Source of the DNA: an uncultured Acetatifactor sp.
GTDB taxonomy: Bacteria; Bacillota; Clostridia; Lachnospirales; Lachnospiraceae
Assembly (NCBI GenBank): GCA_910577235.1
Contig: CAJTMX010000015.1
Span: 1 to 64,000, forward strand
DNA: 64,000 nt
Direction of reading: 5' to 3'
Shown here: positions 1-8,708 of the stretch, in pieces
Layout: each line of letters starts with the position of its first letter
Position numbering within the stretch: the first letter of the stretch is position 1
The notes under the pieces: model-generated
Databases searched by the model: none
The model's input: the letters and a program-made list of their open reading frames with translations, nothing else
Told to the model about the DNA's origin: nothing
Position numbers and translations under genes: made by a program

Positions 1-79
1 AGCTTAAATAAAGGATTTTTGCGATATGATGTTAAAAAGAAGTGTCAAACTCCCGTACAAAAAAATACATTAAATTTGA

Positions 80-104
80 CAAAAAAAAGAAGGCTTAAAG
101 CCTT
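80..104 (-). terminator. Intrinsic terminator
   Basis: On the minus strand AAGGCTTTAAGCCTT forms a short stem followed by a run of about nine T. It lies just downstream of the small minus-strand ORF ending at 119, which supports that ORF, or the gene it is a remnant of, being transcribed. Confidence 0.6.
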
Positions 105-118
105 ATATATACTGGAGT

Positions 119-289
119 TCAGCGAAATGGATTTGTGAAGAAACTGTCAAAGACCCGCGCAATCGCCGCACTGTCCTCTCCGGAAGCCTGCTGCCATCCA
201 CCCGTCTCCCGCTGGCAATACTGTATGTAGCGGTTGATATGCGCGAACAAACATGATATAATTAGGCCAAAAATTATAGCAACAATCAT
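119..289 (-). CDS. Small single-pass membrane protein, or 3' remnant of a longer one
   Basis: This 56-codon ORF opens with a hydrophobic segment (MIVAIIFGLIISCLFAHI) followed by a polar tail ending in FFTNPFR, the pattern of an N-terminal membrane anchor with a short cytoplasmic or external tail. It ends 15 bases before an intrinsic terminator, as a real transcription unit would. No clear Shine-Dalgarno precedes the ATG and the frame stays open about 20 codons further upstream, so it could be the end of a truncated gene. No family is recognised. It runs divergently from the aminotransferase at 418. Confidence 0.4.
   Translation of the reverse strand: MIVAIIFGLIISCLFAHINRYIQYCQRETGGWQQASGEDSAAIARVFDSFFTNPFR
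234..262 (+). promoter_or_regulatory. Sigma-A-type promoter for the aminotransferase
   Basis: TTGATA (234-239) and TATAAT (257-262) are separated by 17 bases. The predicted transcript has a leader of roughly 150 nt before the ATG at 418. The promoter lies over the 5' part of the small minus-strand ORF. Confidence 0.55.
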
Positions 290-417
290 GGCAGTGTGTA
301 GATTATGTATAAAACGTACCCATAATCCAACATATAAAACCTACGCATATCTATATATGTTTTAAGGCATCCTATTAAAAATTTGACCATGGTAATATCC
401 AATGATGAGGAAGACAT

Positions 418-1590
418 ATGAAAATAGAACCGTCGGCGCGTCTCGCGCACTTCCAGACCGGCATTTTTGCCGCGTTGAACGAGAAAAAAGAGCAGCTCCA
501 GGCCAGCGGCCGCAAGGTGTACAACCTGTCCGTGGGCACGCCGGATTTCCCTGTAGCTGAGCATGTACGCCAGGCACTGATTGACGCCGCCAGGGACCCT
601 GTCCAGTACCACTATACCCTGCGGGATCTGCCGGAGCTGACCCAGGCGGTGCAGAGCTATTACCGCAGGCGTTTTGGAGTGGAGCTGGAGACGGACGAGA
701 TACTGGCGGTGCCCGGCTCCCAGGAAGGGATCGCCCATATCGGCATGGCCCTCTGCAACCCCGGGGACGTGGTGTTGCTGCCCGATCCAGGTTACCCGGT
801 GTTCGAGGTGGGAGCTTATCTGGGCGGCGCGGAGTTGTATTTTTATGACCTAAAGGAGGAAAACGGCTTTCTGCCCCGGCTGGACCGGATTCCCAAAGAC
901 ATTGCCCAAAGGGCCAAATACATCATGGTGTCCTATCCATATAACCCGGTATGCGCCATTGCCCCTCCCTCTTTTTATGAAGAGCTGATTGCTTTCGCGG
1001 AAAAAAATAACATCATCGTGGTGCATGACAATGCATACTCGGATATCATCTACGACGGCAATTACGGCGGTTCCTTTTTGGAGTACACCCATGCGAAGGA
1101 AGTGGGAATCGAGGCTTTTTCCCTGTCAAAAAGTTTCAATCTGACAGGAGCGAGGATCTCTTTTCTCATCGGCAACAGCGAGATCATAAAGCCGTTAAAA
1201 CTCCTGCGCTCCCAGTACGATTTCGGGATGTTCGCGCCGATACAAAAGGCGGCTATCGCCGCCTTGACCGGCCCCTTAGAGGGTGTCAAAACCCAGTGTC
1301 TGGCCTACCAGGCCCGCCGGGACGCGCTCTGCGGCGGCCTGCGGTCTATCGGCTGGAATGTACCGGACAGCAAAGGCACCATGTTCGCGTGGGCGCGCAT
1401 TCCCGACGGTTTTTCCTCCTCTCAGGAGTTCTGTCTGGAACTGATGGAGCGCACCGGCGTGATCTGCACTCCCGGGGATGCTTTCGGCACCCAAGGAGAG
1501 GGCTATGTGCGTTTCGCCTTGGTGCTGCCTGTGGAGACCATCCGGGAGTTGGTAGAAGTCATCCGTCAAAGCGGCGTCATCTCCCGCTGA
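418..1590 (+). CDS. Class I/II PLP aminotransferase (LL-DAP/aspartate aminotransferase-like)
   Basis: This 390-residue protein is a fold-type I, PLP-dependent aminotransferase. The N-terminal SVGTPDFP motif, the YPYNP segment with the Asn that contacts PLP, the D..Y pair in VVHDNAYSDI and the SLSKSFNLTGARISF segment with the Schiff-base Lys are all visible, and the length is normal for the family. GAGGAAG sits 4 bases before the ATG. The gene overlaps the convergent ABC permease by 14 bases at its 3' end. The closest functional guess is an LL-diaminopimelate or aspartate-type aminotransferase, but a second, more canonical dapL lies at the far end of the window, so this one probably serves another amino acid. 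The substrate cannot be read from the sequence. Confidence 0.85.
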   Translation: MKIEPSARLAHFQTGIFAALNEKKEQLQASGRKVYNLSVGTPDFPVAEHVRQALIDAARDPVQYHYTLRDLPELTQAVQSYYRRRFGVELETDEILAVPGSQEGIAHIGMALCNPGDVVLLPDPGYPVFEVGAYLGGAELYFYDLKEENGFLPRLDRIPKDIAQRAKYIMVSYPYNPVCAIAPPSFYEELIAFAEKNNIIVVHDNAYSDIIYDGNYGGSFLEYTHAKEVGIEAFSLSKSFNLTGARISFLIGNSEIIKPLKLLRSQYDFGMFAPIQKAAIAALTGPLEGVKTQCLAYQARRDALCGGLRSIGWNVPDSKGTMFAWARIPDGFSSSQEFCLELMERTGVICTPGDAFGTQGEGYVRFALVLPVETIRELVEVIRQSGVISR

Positions 1591-2836
1591 TCTGCCACCT
1601 GCGGTAGAGCAGGCCGCCCAGCAGCACAAGGGCGAGGGTCAGCACAGGATACAGGAACATACCCGTCTGCCAGTTGGTCAGGTAATGTCCCGCGGCTCCC
1701 ACCAGACGCATATCGCAGAAAGCGGTGCCTCTGACCAGCTTAGCAGGCATCAGAGACAGGCACTGGGACAGCACCCGAAACCGCCCCGGCACATTGATCA
1801 GCAGAGTTCCCAGAGTATACACCATCATCAGACTCATGGTTGCCACGCTGCTCTTGGTCCAGGCAGACAGAACCAGCGTCAGAACACTGTGCAGTGCCGC
1901 CGACAAAAGCAGCAATACCAGCAGGATCACAATGGCCTCTCCCAAAGTCAAGGCAAACGGAGAGTCATCCAGATACATCTGCAGCGGCGCGTTCCAGTTT
2001 TTTTCATATCCATAGAGAATGCCGAAACTCACCAGCGTAACACCTCCCACTATAAATGTGGCCGCCACACCCAATGTCACGGCTGCCAACAGTTTGGCCC
2101 GGTAGAGCACCTCTCTGCCATAACGGCTGCACAGCGCCAGCTGGTCGGTTTTGCGCATATGTTCATCCGCAAATACACCCGAAAACATCATGCCGATCAC
2201 TAATGCCATCAACACCAGCAGCGTCATTATACAGGCCAGCATCATCTTCGGACCCTGAGTCCAATAAAAAGGATAGGGAGCCTGGGGTTCATGCCCGCGC
2301 CAGTATTCTATTTCTTCTTCCGTGAGATACCCGGTATTCTCATAATCCGTGATCTTCTGCTGTATCTCCCCGTAAAAAGAGGCGGCATCCACTGTGTACA
2401 CTCTATCGTTGCCCACTACCTCCCTCACATAGTTATAGACGGCCTCATACCGCTTACGTTGCTCCGCACGTTTTTCTTCCTCCGCCTCATCCTCCGAGAC
2501 CTCCATAATTATAGTCCCGATCATGCTCCCATCCACCGGCAGTCTCTCGTTGGTCTGTACCGCCCCATAGGCTGTCTGCATCTCCCCCAGCAGCCCATCG
2601 TCAATGAGCCTGCCGTTAAGTTTTTCCGCCCACTCTCCCCGCTGTGTGGCCCTGTCGTACGCGCTATAGTGCACCATTTCCCCGGTCTGCGCGTTTGAGG
2701 TAGCGAAGCTATTAAGCAGCACCCCAAAGCAGAGAGACATCATAATAAATACAACGCCGCAAAAGGCGATCCAAGTCATTCTCCTTTTCAGGATCTTTTT
2801 CATCTCGTATAGATACAGAATTCCCAGCTGGCTCAT
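1577..2836 (-). CDS. ABC-2 type transporter permease
   Basis: This 419-residue integral membrane protein has one N-terminal helix (about 18-42), a large soluble loop of about 150 residues rich in charged residues, then a cluster of five or so helices in the C-terminal half. That layout is the ABC-2 permease plan used for export or for peptide-antibiotic resistance. It lies 19 bases downstream of the ABC ATPase and is the last gene of the sigma factor-membrane protein-ATPase-permease operon. No substrate can be assigned. Its stop codon lies inside the 3' end of the convergent aminotransferase gene. Confidence 0.8.
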   Translation of the reverse strand: MSQLGILYLYEMKKILKRRMTWIAFCGVVFIMMSLCFGVLLNSFATSNAQTGEMVHYSAYDRATQRGEWAEKLNGRLIDDGLLGEMQTAYGAVQTNERLPVDGSMIGTIIMEVSEDEAEEEKRAEQRKRYEAVYNYVREVVGNDRVYTVDAASFYGEIQQKITDYENTGYLTEEEIEYWRGHEPQAPYPFYWTQGPKMMLACIMTLLVLMALVIGMMFSGVFADEHMRKTDQLALCSRYGREVLYRAKLLAAVTLGVAATFIVGGVTLVSFGILYGYEKNWNAPLQMYLDDSPFALTLGEAIVILLVLLLLSAALHSVLTLVLSAWTKSSVATMSLMMVYTLGTLLINVPGRFRVLSQCLSLMPAKLVRGTAFCDMRLVGAAGHYLTNWQTGMFLYPVLTLALVLLGGLLYRRWQISGR

Positions 2837-2855
2837 TGCCGTATCCCTCCCTTTT

Positions 2856-3575
2856 CTATCTCATCTTCAACTCATCTTCAAACTGCTCCAGATAAAACTG
2901 CTCCAAATCTCCCCGGCTCTCCTCCCATTTTCCCTGATAGATCAGTCTTCCGTCTTTCATCATCAAAATACTGTCCGCAATATGCTCCACGTCCGACACG
3001 ATATGGGTGGATAACAGCACGATGCTGTTCTTTCCTTCTTCGGCGATCAGATCCCGGAATCTCACCCTTTCCTTGGGGTCCAGCCCCGCTGTGGGTTCAT
3101 CCAGCACCAGCAGCCTGGGAGCGTTAAGCAGTGCCTGGGCGATTCCCAGCCTCTGTTTCATGCCGCCGGAGTAGGTTTTTATCTTTTTATGAGCCTGCTC
3201 TGACAGGCCCACCATCTCCAAAAGCTCCCTGCTCTTCTCCCGGGCCTGGTGCTTGGACAGCCCTTTCAGCGCCGCCATATAGAGCAGAAATTCCCCGCCA
3301 TTAAAGTCCGGGTAATATCCAAAATCCTGGGGCAGATATCCCAGCATGGCCCTGTAGGATTCGCTGGTCACAGGCTCCCCCGCCAGCGTGATCTGTCCCT
3401 GGGTGGGCTGCAATATACCGCAGATCATCCGCATCAGCGTTGTCTTGCCCGCGCCGTTCGCACCCAGCAGACCGTAAACCCCTGTGGTCAGCTTAATACT
3501 GATCGGTTCTACAACGGTTCTGTTCTGGTACTTTTTAGCAATATTTTCGATACACAATTCAGTCTGTTCTCTCAT
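2856..3575 (-). CDS. ABC transporter ATP-binding protein
   Basis: A 239-residue ABC ATPase with Walker A GANGAGKTT (38-46), signature YSGGMKQ (135-141), Walker B LLVLDEP (155-161) and a switch His in LSTHIVSD. It would energise the neighbouring ABC-2 permease (1577-2836) and probably also acts with the membrane protein encoded upstream. The ATG is preceded by an AGGAGA-type ribosome site. The gene shares an operon with an ECF sigma factor, which suggests expression as part of an envelope or peptide stress response; this is inferred from context only. Confidence 0.9.
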   Translation of the reverse strand: MREQTELCIENIAKKYQNRTVVEPISIKLTTGVYGLLGANGAGKTTLMRMICGILQPTQGQITLAGEPVTSESYRAMLGYLPQDFGYYPDFNGGEFLLYMAALKGLSKHQAREKSRELLEMVGLSEQAHKKIKTYSGGMKQRLGIAQALLNAPRLLVLDEPTAGLDPKERVRFRDLIAEEGKNSIVLLSTHIVSDVEHIADSILMMKDGRLIYQGKWEESRGDLEQFYLEQFEDELKMR

Positions 3576-3619
3576 CTCATTCTCCTATATTATGGGTTGT
3601 CGGAACCTTCGGGCACCGC

Positions 3620-4399
3620 TTAAGTTCCTGCCTGCTCATAGATCCTGCCCGCCTGGCAGGCACAGCGGTAATACTCCCATCCGTTCCCGGCCAGCAGCAG
3701 TGCAAGCGCCAGAATCCACCACCCGAAAAAGCGCCTTTCATACCACTGCATGATCCCATGTCCCACCATTTGCATGCTGCCTACCAGCATCGCATTGCCC
3801 AGACACAGATAAACGATTTCCCGCCCCCGCACTTTTCTGGAGCAGACCATACTCAGAAAAGTGGTCGCCAGATAAGGCACCAGCAGGTATACTCCGGTAT
3901 GCCATATTTCCATCTGCTCATACAGGGCAAGCACCGGAAACAGCAGACACAGCAGCGCCAGATGAAATCCGCCCAGCAGCCCCATTCTTGCCATCATAAT
4001 ACTTTTTACGGAAAAGCGAGTGGCCAGCTCCAGTTCCGCCATATTGTAGGTAAAGGAGCGCACCTGTTCCTGCACTGCCGTCAGCGCGAAAAATGGCATG
4101 ACGCTGGCGGCCATCCACAGCACATCCTGCTGCCATCCGGCGGTTATCCCCACCAACACGGCAAACACCGCCACGGACAACACCCACACCCGTTTGCGGA
4201 TATAGGCTGCCTGAGTCAGCACAAACGTACCGTGGCCTATTCCTGGCCGGGGCCCGCCGGCCAGGAATAGGTCCCGCCTCTCAGGAGCCGGGGCCTGCCA
4301 CAATATCCGCAGCCGCCGTTTCAGGATATCAATGGAACACATACCCCCGGCATCGTTATATTCTCTCTCCCTCTTGCTCTGTTTCATATAAATCTCCAT
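3620..4399 (-). CDS. Multi-pass membrane protein of the ECF sigma/ABC operon
   Basis: About 259 residues with six or so hydrophobic segments in the C-terminal two thirds and a basic N-terminal stretch. The frame is open further upstream into the sigma factor gene, but the ATG at 4399 (or the one at 4387, with GGAG six bases before it) leaves a normal 25-base gap after the sigma factor stop. No family is recognised. Position between an ECF sigma factor and an ABC ATPase suggests either an extra transporter membrane subunit or an anti-sigma-like sensor; no conserved anti-sigma zinc motif is visible. A very stable 15-bp inverted repeat lies inside the gene at 4236-4271. Confidence 0.65.
   Translation of the reverse strand: MEIYMKQSKREREYNDAGGMCSIDILKRRLRILWQAPAPERRDLFLAGGPRPGIGHGTFVLTQAAYIRKRVWVLSVAVFAVLVGITAGWQQDVLWMAASVMPFFALTAVQEQVRSFTYNMAELELATRFSVKSIMMARMGLLGGFHLALLCLLFPVLALYEQMEIWHTGVYLLVPYLATTFLSMVCSRKVRGREIVYLCLGNAMLVGSMQMVGHGIMQWYERRFFGWWILALALLLAGNGWEYYRCACQAGRIYEQAGT
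4236..4271. repeat. Perfect 15-bp inverted repeat inside a coding sequence
   Basis: CCTATTCCTGGCCGG at 4236-4250 is exactly complementary to 4257-4271, leaving a 6-base GC-rich loop. The resulting hairpin lies about 45 codons into the membrane protein gene and encodes the Gly/Pro-rich stretch LAGGPRPGIG. No T run follows on either strand, so it is not an ordinary terminator. Confidence 0.8.
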
Positions 4400-4424
4400 T
4401 CTGCCGCCTTGGACAGGCGACACA

Positions 4425-4877
4425 TTACTTGAGCTGCTCCCGCAGCTTTTCCAGCGCCGCCGTGATCCTGCGCCGGGCAGCAAACCGGGATATTCCAAGC
4501 ATTTTCGCCAGTTCTCCCAGCGGAATCTCGCCGGCATAACGCAGCGCCAGCAATTCTCTCTCGCTCTCCGGCAGGGTTTCCAGCGCCTGCCGCAGCCCCA
4601 GACGCAGCTCCGGCTCCAGCGCTGCGGGGGCAGTCAGTTGTTCTTCCATCTCCGAAGTCAGGGGCTGCGCCTTGCGTCTGCGGTATTCGTCAATACACAG
4701 ATGTCTGGCTGTGGTGTACAGGTATTGTAAAGCCTTGCCCTGCTCCCGGTATTCTCTGCTCTCCCACAGCCGCAGAAAGGCTTCCTGGGTAATGTCTTCC
4801 GCTGTCTGCACCTGCCCCAGCCGGTAGTAGCAGTAGCGGTAAATCTTGTCATATAGTGTTTTTTCGTCCATGGACAC
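4425..4877 (-). CDS. ECF-type RNA polymerase sigma factor
   Basis: A 150-residue sigma-70 family protein of the extracytoplasmic function type. Region 2 covers about residues 5-75 (YRYCYYRLGQ, AEDITQEAFLRLWES) and region 4 about 95-148 (LPESERELLALRYAGEIPLGELAKMLGIS), with nothing between but a short linker. A GTG at 4877, eight bases after AAGGAGG, is a better start than the ATG at 4871. It heads the operon sigma-membrane protein-ABC ATPase-ABC permease, so it probably controls those genes or itself. No separate anti-sigma factor is obvious in the operon. Confidence 0.88.
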   Translation of the reverse strand: MSMDEKTLYDKIYRYCYYRLGQVQTAEDITQEAFLRLWESREYREQGKALQYLYTTARHLCIDEYRRRKAQPLTSEMEEQLTAPAALEPELRLGLRQALETLPESERELLALRYAGEIPLGELAKMLGISRFAARRRITAALEKLREQLK

Positions 4878-4911
4878 CAGGCGGCCCTCCTTTCACTGTG
4901 TATAACGGCTC

Positions 4912-4941
4912 AGATTACCGGATGTGCGAAAAATTTTTCAA
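4912..4941 (-). promoter_or_regulatory. Possible promoter of the ECF sigma operon
   Basis: On the minus strand TTGAAA (4936-4941) and TAATCT (4912-4917) stand 18 bases apart, about 35 bases before the sigma factor start. It is a housekeeping-type match; no AAC-type ECF -35 element was seen. Confidence 0.4.
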
Positions 4942-4956
4942 TCTTATATACGAAAA

Positions 4957-4984
4957 GGGACAAGCCATAAAAAAGGCCTATCCC
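4957..4984 (-). terminator. Terminator of the epimerase gene
   Basis: On the minus strand GGGATAGGCC pairs with GGCTTGTCCC (10 pairs including G-U wobbles) and is followed by TTTT. It separates the epimerase gene (ending at 5028) from the sigma factor operon. Confidence 0.5.
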
Positions 4985-5027
4985 CTGATCAAAAACACCC
5001 ATTCAGCGTTTGCTATTTTTGTTACAT

Positions 5028-5909
5028 TCATTCGTCCTTCCCAGACCTCACCCTGCCAATATAATAATCGATCAGATCATATATCCAGTCGTTTATATCC
5101 GAAAAACAAAATCCCAGCCTTTCCGCCCTGTCCACCCGGATACTGTACTCCGGCTCGCCGTTGTAAGGCGCTGTGTCTCCCGCCGGGTCCAGGCAGGCTT
5201 TCCCGCCTGTTTTACTCTCCACATAGCCGATGATCTCACGCAGGGACAAGCTGCCGTGGGCGCTGCCATTTACAGCGCCCCGGAAATCCTTATCCGCCAG
5301 AAAAGCCAAAAACTTACCCGCCTCGTCAGAACGTATATAGCTCATCCGGAAATCTATATTATCAATATTCATGGGAATAGACTTCATCGTATGTTCCACA
5401 TAGAACAGCAAGCGCTCCGTGTAGTCGTCTTCCCCGATAACAAAGGGATACCTGACCGCGATCCAGTCCCTGTGGCCGTATTCCTGCCACAGCGCGCGTT
5501 CGGCCTGCCTCTTTATCTCATCATAGGGAAAATCGCGGCGGCCGCACCATATAAGCTCTTTAGCCAATGCATCGAAATCTTCTTCCCGGGTATCCGGTTT
5601 TTTAGGGTCATACACTGCAGTGCTGGACATATAGACGTACTTTGCGCAATCTATAGCGTCCATGGCATATTTTATGTCGTTTGAACAGTACGCAATCTTG
5701 TCGTACACCACATCATATCTCTTTCCCCGAAATGCATTTATCATCTCAACAGGATCGGTTCTCTCCACCTGTATCCTTTGAACTGCATCACCAAAGGGAT
5801 CATTATTTTTTTGTCTTGTGGCGATAGTCACCTTATGTCCCTGCCGCAGCAGTTCCTCCACCATGGGAATGCCAAAAAATCTGGTTCCGCCTAACACCAA
5901 TATATCCAT
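5028..5909 (-). CDS. NAD-dependent epimerase/reductase (extended SDR)
   Basis: The 293-residue protein starts with a Rossmann dinucleotide-binding motif, ILVLGGTRFFG, then a basic TIATRQ segment after the second strand. A SSTAVYD motif lies around the region that carries the catalytic Ser in extended short-chain dehydrogenases. The start is the ATG at 5909, five bases after AGGAG, although the frame is open upstream through the end of the GH3 gene. It lies downstream of the beta-glucosidase in the same direction (about 55 bases apart), so it may act on sugars or nucleotide sugars; the exact substrate is unknown. Confidence 0.8.
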   Translation of the reverse strand: MDILVLGGTRFFGIPMVEELLRQGHKVTIATRQKNNDPFGDAVQRIQVERTDPVEMINAFRGKRYDVVYDKIAYCSNDIKYAMDAIDCAKYVYMSSTAVYDPKKPDTREEDFDALAKELIWCGRRDFPYDEIKRQAERALWQEYGHRDWIAVRYPFVIGEDDYTERLLFYVEHTMKSIPMNIDNIDFRMSYIRSDEAGKFLAFLADKDFRGAVNGSAHGSLSLREIIGYVESKTGGKACLDPAGDTAPYNGEPEYSIRVDRAERLGFCFSDINDWIYDLIDYYIGRVRSGKDE

Positions 5910-5965
5910 AGACGCTCCTCTCATCCAAACGTAACCGCTCCCGTTATATTTGCGTTCTTTGCCGC

Positions 5966-8395
5966 TTACTCTATCTTCAAGATCAGTCCTAAGATCCTGC
6001 GGGCACAGATTTCCATCTCCTCTCTGGTCAATGCCCCTTTCTCTTTGGCCTCCAGCAGTCTTGCGGGAAAACCGCATGCCATCTTCATGTCGTTTCCCGC
6101 TTTTGTCTCCTTGTAATGCTCGCCGTGGGTCCACCAGTCGGTAGTCACCATCCCCTCAAAGCCCCACTCGCCCCGCAGGATATCTTCCAGCATTTCCCGG
6201 TTCTCGGAGGCACGGCGTCCGTTGATGATATTGTAGGAGGACATGATGCTCCAGGGTTTTGCCTCTTTTATGATTCTCTCAAAGGCCCTCAGATATATTT
6301 CCCTGATAGCGCGTTCGGAGGCTCTGGAGTCGCTTTCCGTGCGGTTTGTCTCCTTATTGTTCAGCGCGAAATGTTTCACCGTTGCCGCCACATGGTTGCT
6401 CTGGATACCCGTCACCATGGCCCCCGCCATCTTGGCGGTGAGGTAAGGGTCCTCGGAATAGTACTCAAAGTTACGGCCGCAGAGAGGACTGCGGTGGATA
6501 TTGACGGCGGGAGTCAGCCATGCTCCAATATTGTTTTCTTTGGCCTCCGCACCCCCGGCCGCGCCCACCCGCTCCGCCAGCTGGGGGTTCCAGGTACAGG
6601 CCAGCAAGGTGGAACAGGGCCAGGCAGTGGTACATACGCCGCACTGGGGCGCGATCCTCACCCCTGCGGGGCCGTCCGCAGTCATGATATTGGGAACGCC
6701 GTAGTCCGGCAGATTGCCGTAGCCGAAAGTATTTGCCACCCCGGTGTTGGGCTGTCCTCCCAATAGCTCCGCCAGCTGTTCGTCAGGCAGCTGTTCCACA
6801 AACTTCTCAAGGGTGATACGGCCTTCTACCACGTCTATGAGTTTCGGCCGATTGTCCTCATATCCCCACAGCGGATAGCTCTCGCGCCTCTTTACCACGG
6901 GCGTGACGCCGCCCGTCTCCCGCTCAGGCAGCTTGGCAGGAAATACGCTGGCGTCCGTATCCACCGGCTCTCCCTGAGGCAGCTCTTCATAACTGCCATC
7001 CGCCAACATACGCTTTCCAAGCTGTGTAGGAACCATCTTTGGAGAAAGCTGCCGTGTGACCACATCCTCCTCCAGCACCATCACATAGCTGCTCTCCACG
7101 GTGTCTCGCACGGAGGTACCCACATAAAAGCGGTATTCTCCTTTTTCCAGAACATAGGCGGATCTGGCCACCTTGCCCAGATCATCGTAGGATGCCATAT
7201 CGTTGATATCTATGCGCAGCACGACTGTCTGGGTCTCTCCGGGCTGCAGCAGTCTGGTCTTTTGAAAAGCCGCCAACTCTCTGGCCGGTTTTCCAAGCCT
7301 GCCCTGGGGAGCGCTGTAATAGACCTGCACCACTTCTTTTCCCGCCATCTGTCCGATATTGCAAACCTCCACCATGACCCGGAGATGATGCCCCCTCTTT
7401 TCCACCGTTGGCATGGACAGAAGAAATCTGGTGTAGGACAGGCCGAAACCGAAGGGATAGTTGACTTTCTCCGCCGCCCCGGGAATCGTCTCAAAATAGC
7501 GGTACCCCACATAGATGTCATCGGTATACTCCACATAATCGTCGGATTCATGGAAATTGTAAGTGGAGGGATAGTCTTCCAGCCGTTTCGCGAAAGTGTC
7601 CGAAAGCTTGCCGCTGGGATTGCCCTCGCCCACCAGCAGCTCCGCTGCCGCCAGCCCGCCTTCGATGCCGCCCTGCCACGCCATGAGGACGGCCTGTATC
7701 CGGTCCTCCCCGGCAAACCAGTCCGTGTCCACCATACCGCCCACATTCATGACCACGATCACTTTGGGGAAACGGCTCTTTACTGTTTCCACCATGTCCT
7801 TCTCCCCACGGGTCAGGTAAAAGTCCCCGTCCTCAAACACTTCGTTCCCGCTCTCCTGTTTCTGTTCCAGGCCGGCGATCACCGTGTCTTTCCTGTTTTC
7901 CTTTTTATCATAGACGCTCTTTCGATCCCAGCCCTCGCCGGAAAAGCGGCAGATACTGATAATGGCTGTATCCGTGTAGGCCCTGGCCTTTGTCAGCAGC
8001 TCCCCGGGCAGCGGGGGTTCCACCGTCATACCGGGCCCTACGCCATGGGCATACTGCTCCTTTACGTTCTCCCTGTAATAGCCGGCAAGCTCCTCAAAGA
8101 TTTCCACATGTCCGGCTTTTTGTTTCAGACCCTCATACAGATTGCGGGTGTAAGCCACCGTCACATCGCCACTGCCTCCGCCGCCCTTCACATAGTCAAA
8201 GGTGGCCTTTCCGAACAGCGCCACCCTGCTGCCCTTAGGCAGCGGCAGCACATTCTCCTGATTTTTTAATAGCACCATGCCCTCTCTGGCTGCCTCCCCG
8301 GAAAGCGCGATATGCTCTCTGCTGCCTGTAACTCTGCGCCCGTCCTCTCCCATCGGAAGAACCGGCTGATACATTGCCCTTGCCCATCTCTCCAT
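5966..8395 (-). CDS. Glycoside hydrolase family 3 beta-glucosidase, domain-permuted
   Basis: An 809-residue GH3 enzyme without a signal peptide, hence cytoplasmic. The domain order is reversed relative to most GH3 proteins. The alpha/beta sandwich comes first (about 35-290, GMVLLKNQENVLPLP), then a fibronectin III-like domain (about 335-430), and the (beta/alpha)8 barrel is C-terminal (about 500-809). The barrel shows GRNFEYYSEDP, KHFALNN and the nucleophile context GMVTTDWW (Asp near 753). Such permuted beta-glucosidases are known from Ruminococcus albus and Butyrivibrio fibrisolvens. It would split beta-linked glucosides taken up by the cell. The epimerase follows 55 bases downstream. Confidence 0.92.
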   Translation of the reverse strand: MERWARAMYQPVLPMGEDGRRVTGSREHIALSGEAAREGMVLLKNQENVLPLPKGSRVALFGKATFDYVKGGGGSGDVTVAYTRNLYEGLKQKAGHVEIFEELAGYYRENVKEQYAHGVGPGMTVEPPLPGELLTKARAYTDTAIISICRFSGEGWDRKSVYDKKENRKDTVIAGLEQKQESGNEVFEDGDFYLTRGEKDMVETVKSRFPKVIVVMNVGGMVDTDWFAGEDRIQAVLMAWQGGIEGGLAAAELLVGEGNPSGKLSDTFAKRLEDYPSTYNFHESDDYVEYTDDIYVGYRYFETIPGAAEKVNYPFGFGLSYTRFLLSMPTVEKRGHHLRVMVEVCNIGQMAGKEVVQVYYSAPQGRLGKPARELAAFQKTRLLQPGETQTVVLRIDINDMASYDDLGKVARSAYVLEKGEYRFYVGTSVRDTVESSYVMVLEEDVVTRQLSPKMVPTQLGKRMLADGSYEELPQGEPVDTDASVFPAKLPERETGGVTPVVKRRESYPLWGYEDNRPKLIDVVEGRITLEKFVEQLPDEQLAELLGGQPNTGVANTFGYGNLPDYGVPNIMTADGPAGVRIAPQCGVCTTAWPCSTLLACTWNPQLAERVGAAGGAEAKENNIGAWLTPAVNIHRSPLCGRNFEYYSEDPYLTAKMAGAMVTGIQSNHVAATVKHFALNNKETNRTESDSRASERAIREIYLRAFERIIKEAKPWSIMSSYNIINGRRASENREMLEDILRGEWGFEGMVTTDWWTHGEHYKETKAGNDMKMACGFPARLLEAKEKGALTREEMEICARRILGLILKIE

Positions 8396-8659
8396 GATCG
8401 ATCCATACCTTTCTTATTTATTGTCGGAACCTCAGCCCCTTTTTTCCATTCTCCCATAAAAAATAGATATCCGCAACATAATTTTGCTGAGTATTTTCAG
8501 CCACAATCTCCGCCACGTTTCCGGTCGATTGAAAGGGGCCGCACAGGAACAGGCATCCGCATAGAGCATACCGTGCTTGCCGACCTACGAAAGCAGTCCC
8601 CTGACAGCTGCCCTATGATAACCGGTGTACGCACCCTGTGAAACCGGCAAACCAGTGTC

Positions 8660-8688
8660 TTGACAACTGCGCCGTCCTGGTATATTAT
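8660..8688 (+). promoter_or_regulatory. Promoter of the TPP riboswitch-thiT unit
   Basis: TTGACA (8660-8665) and TATTAT (8683-8688) have a 17-base spacer. The expected start of transcription, about 8695, places the riboswitch at the very 5' end of the mRNA. Confidence 0.75.
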
Positions 8689-8708
8689 GAACTACGAACC
8701 AAATAATA

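Noticed and set aside
418..1590. Naming the first aminotransferase dapL
   Set aside because: A more canonical DapL is present at the other end of the window; this protein lacks several DapL signature segments, so only the fold family is given.
3596..8433. Shared 12-base sequence AGGTTCCGACAA upstream of two minus-strand genes
   Set aside because: A 12-base match is expected many times by chance in a window of this size, unlike the 21-base pair reported.
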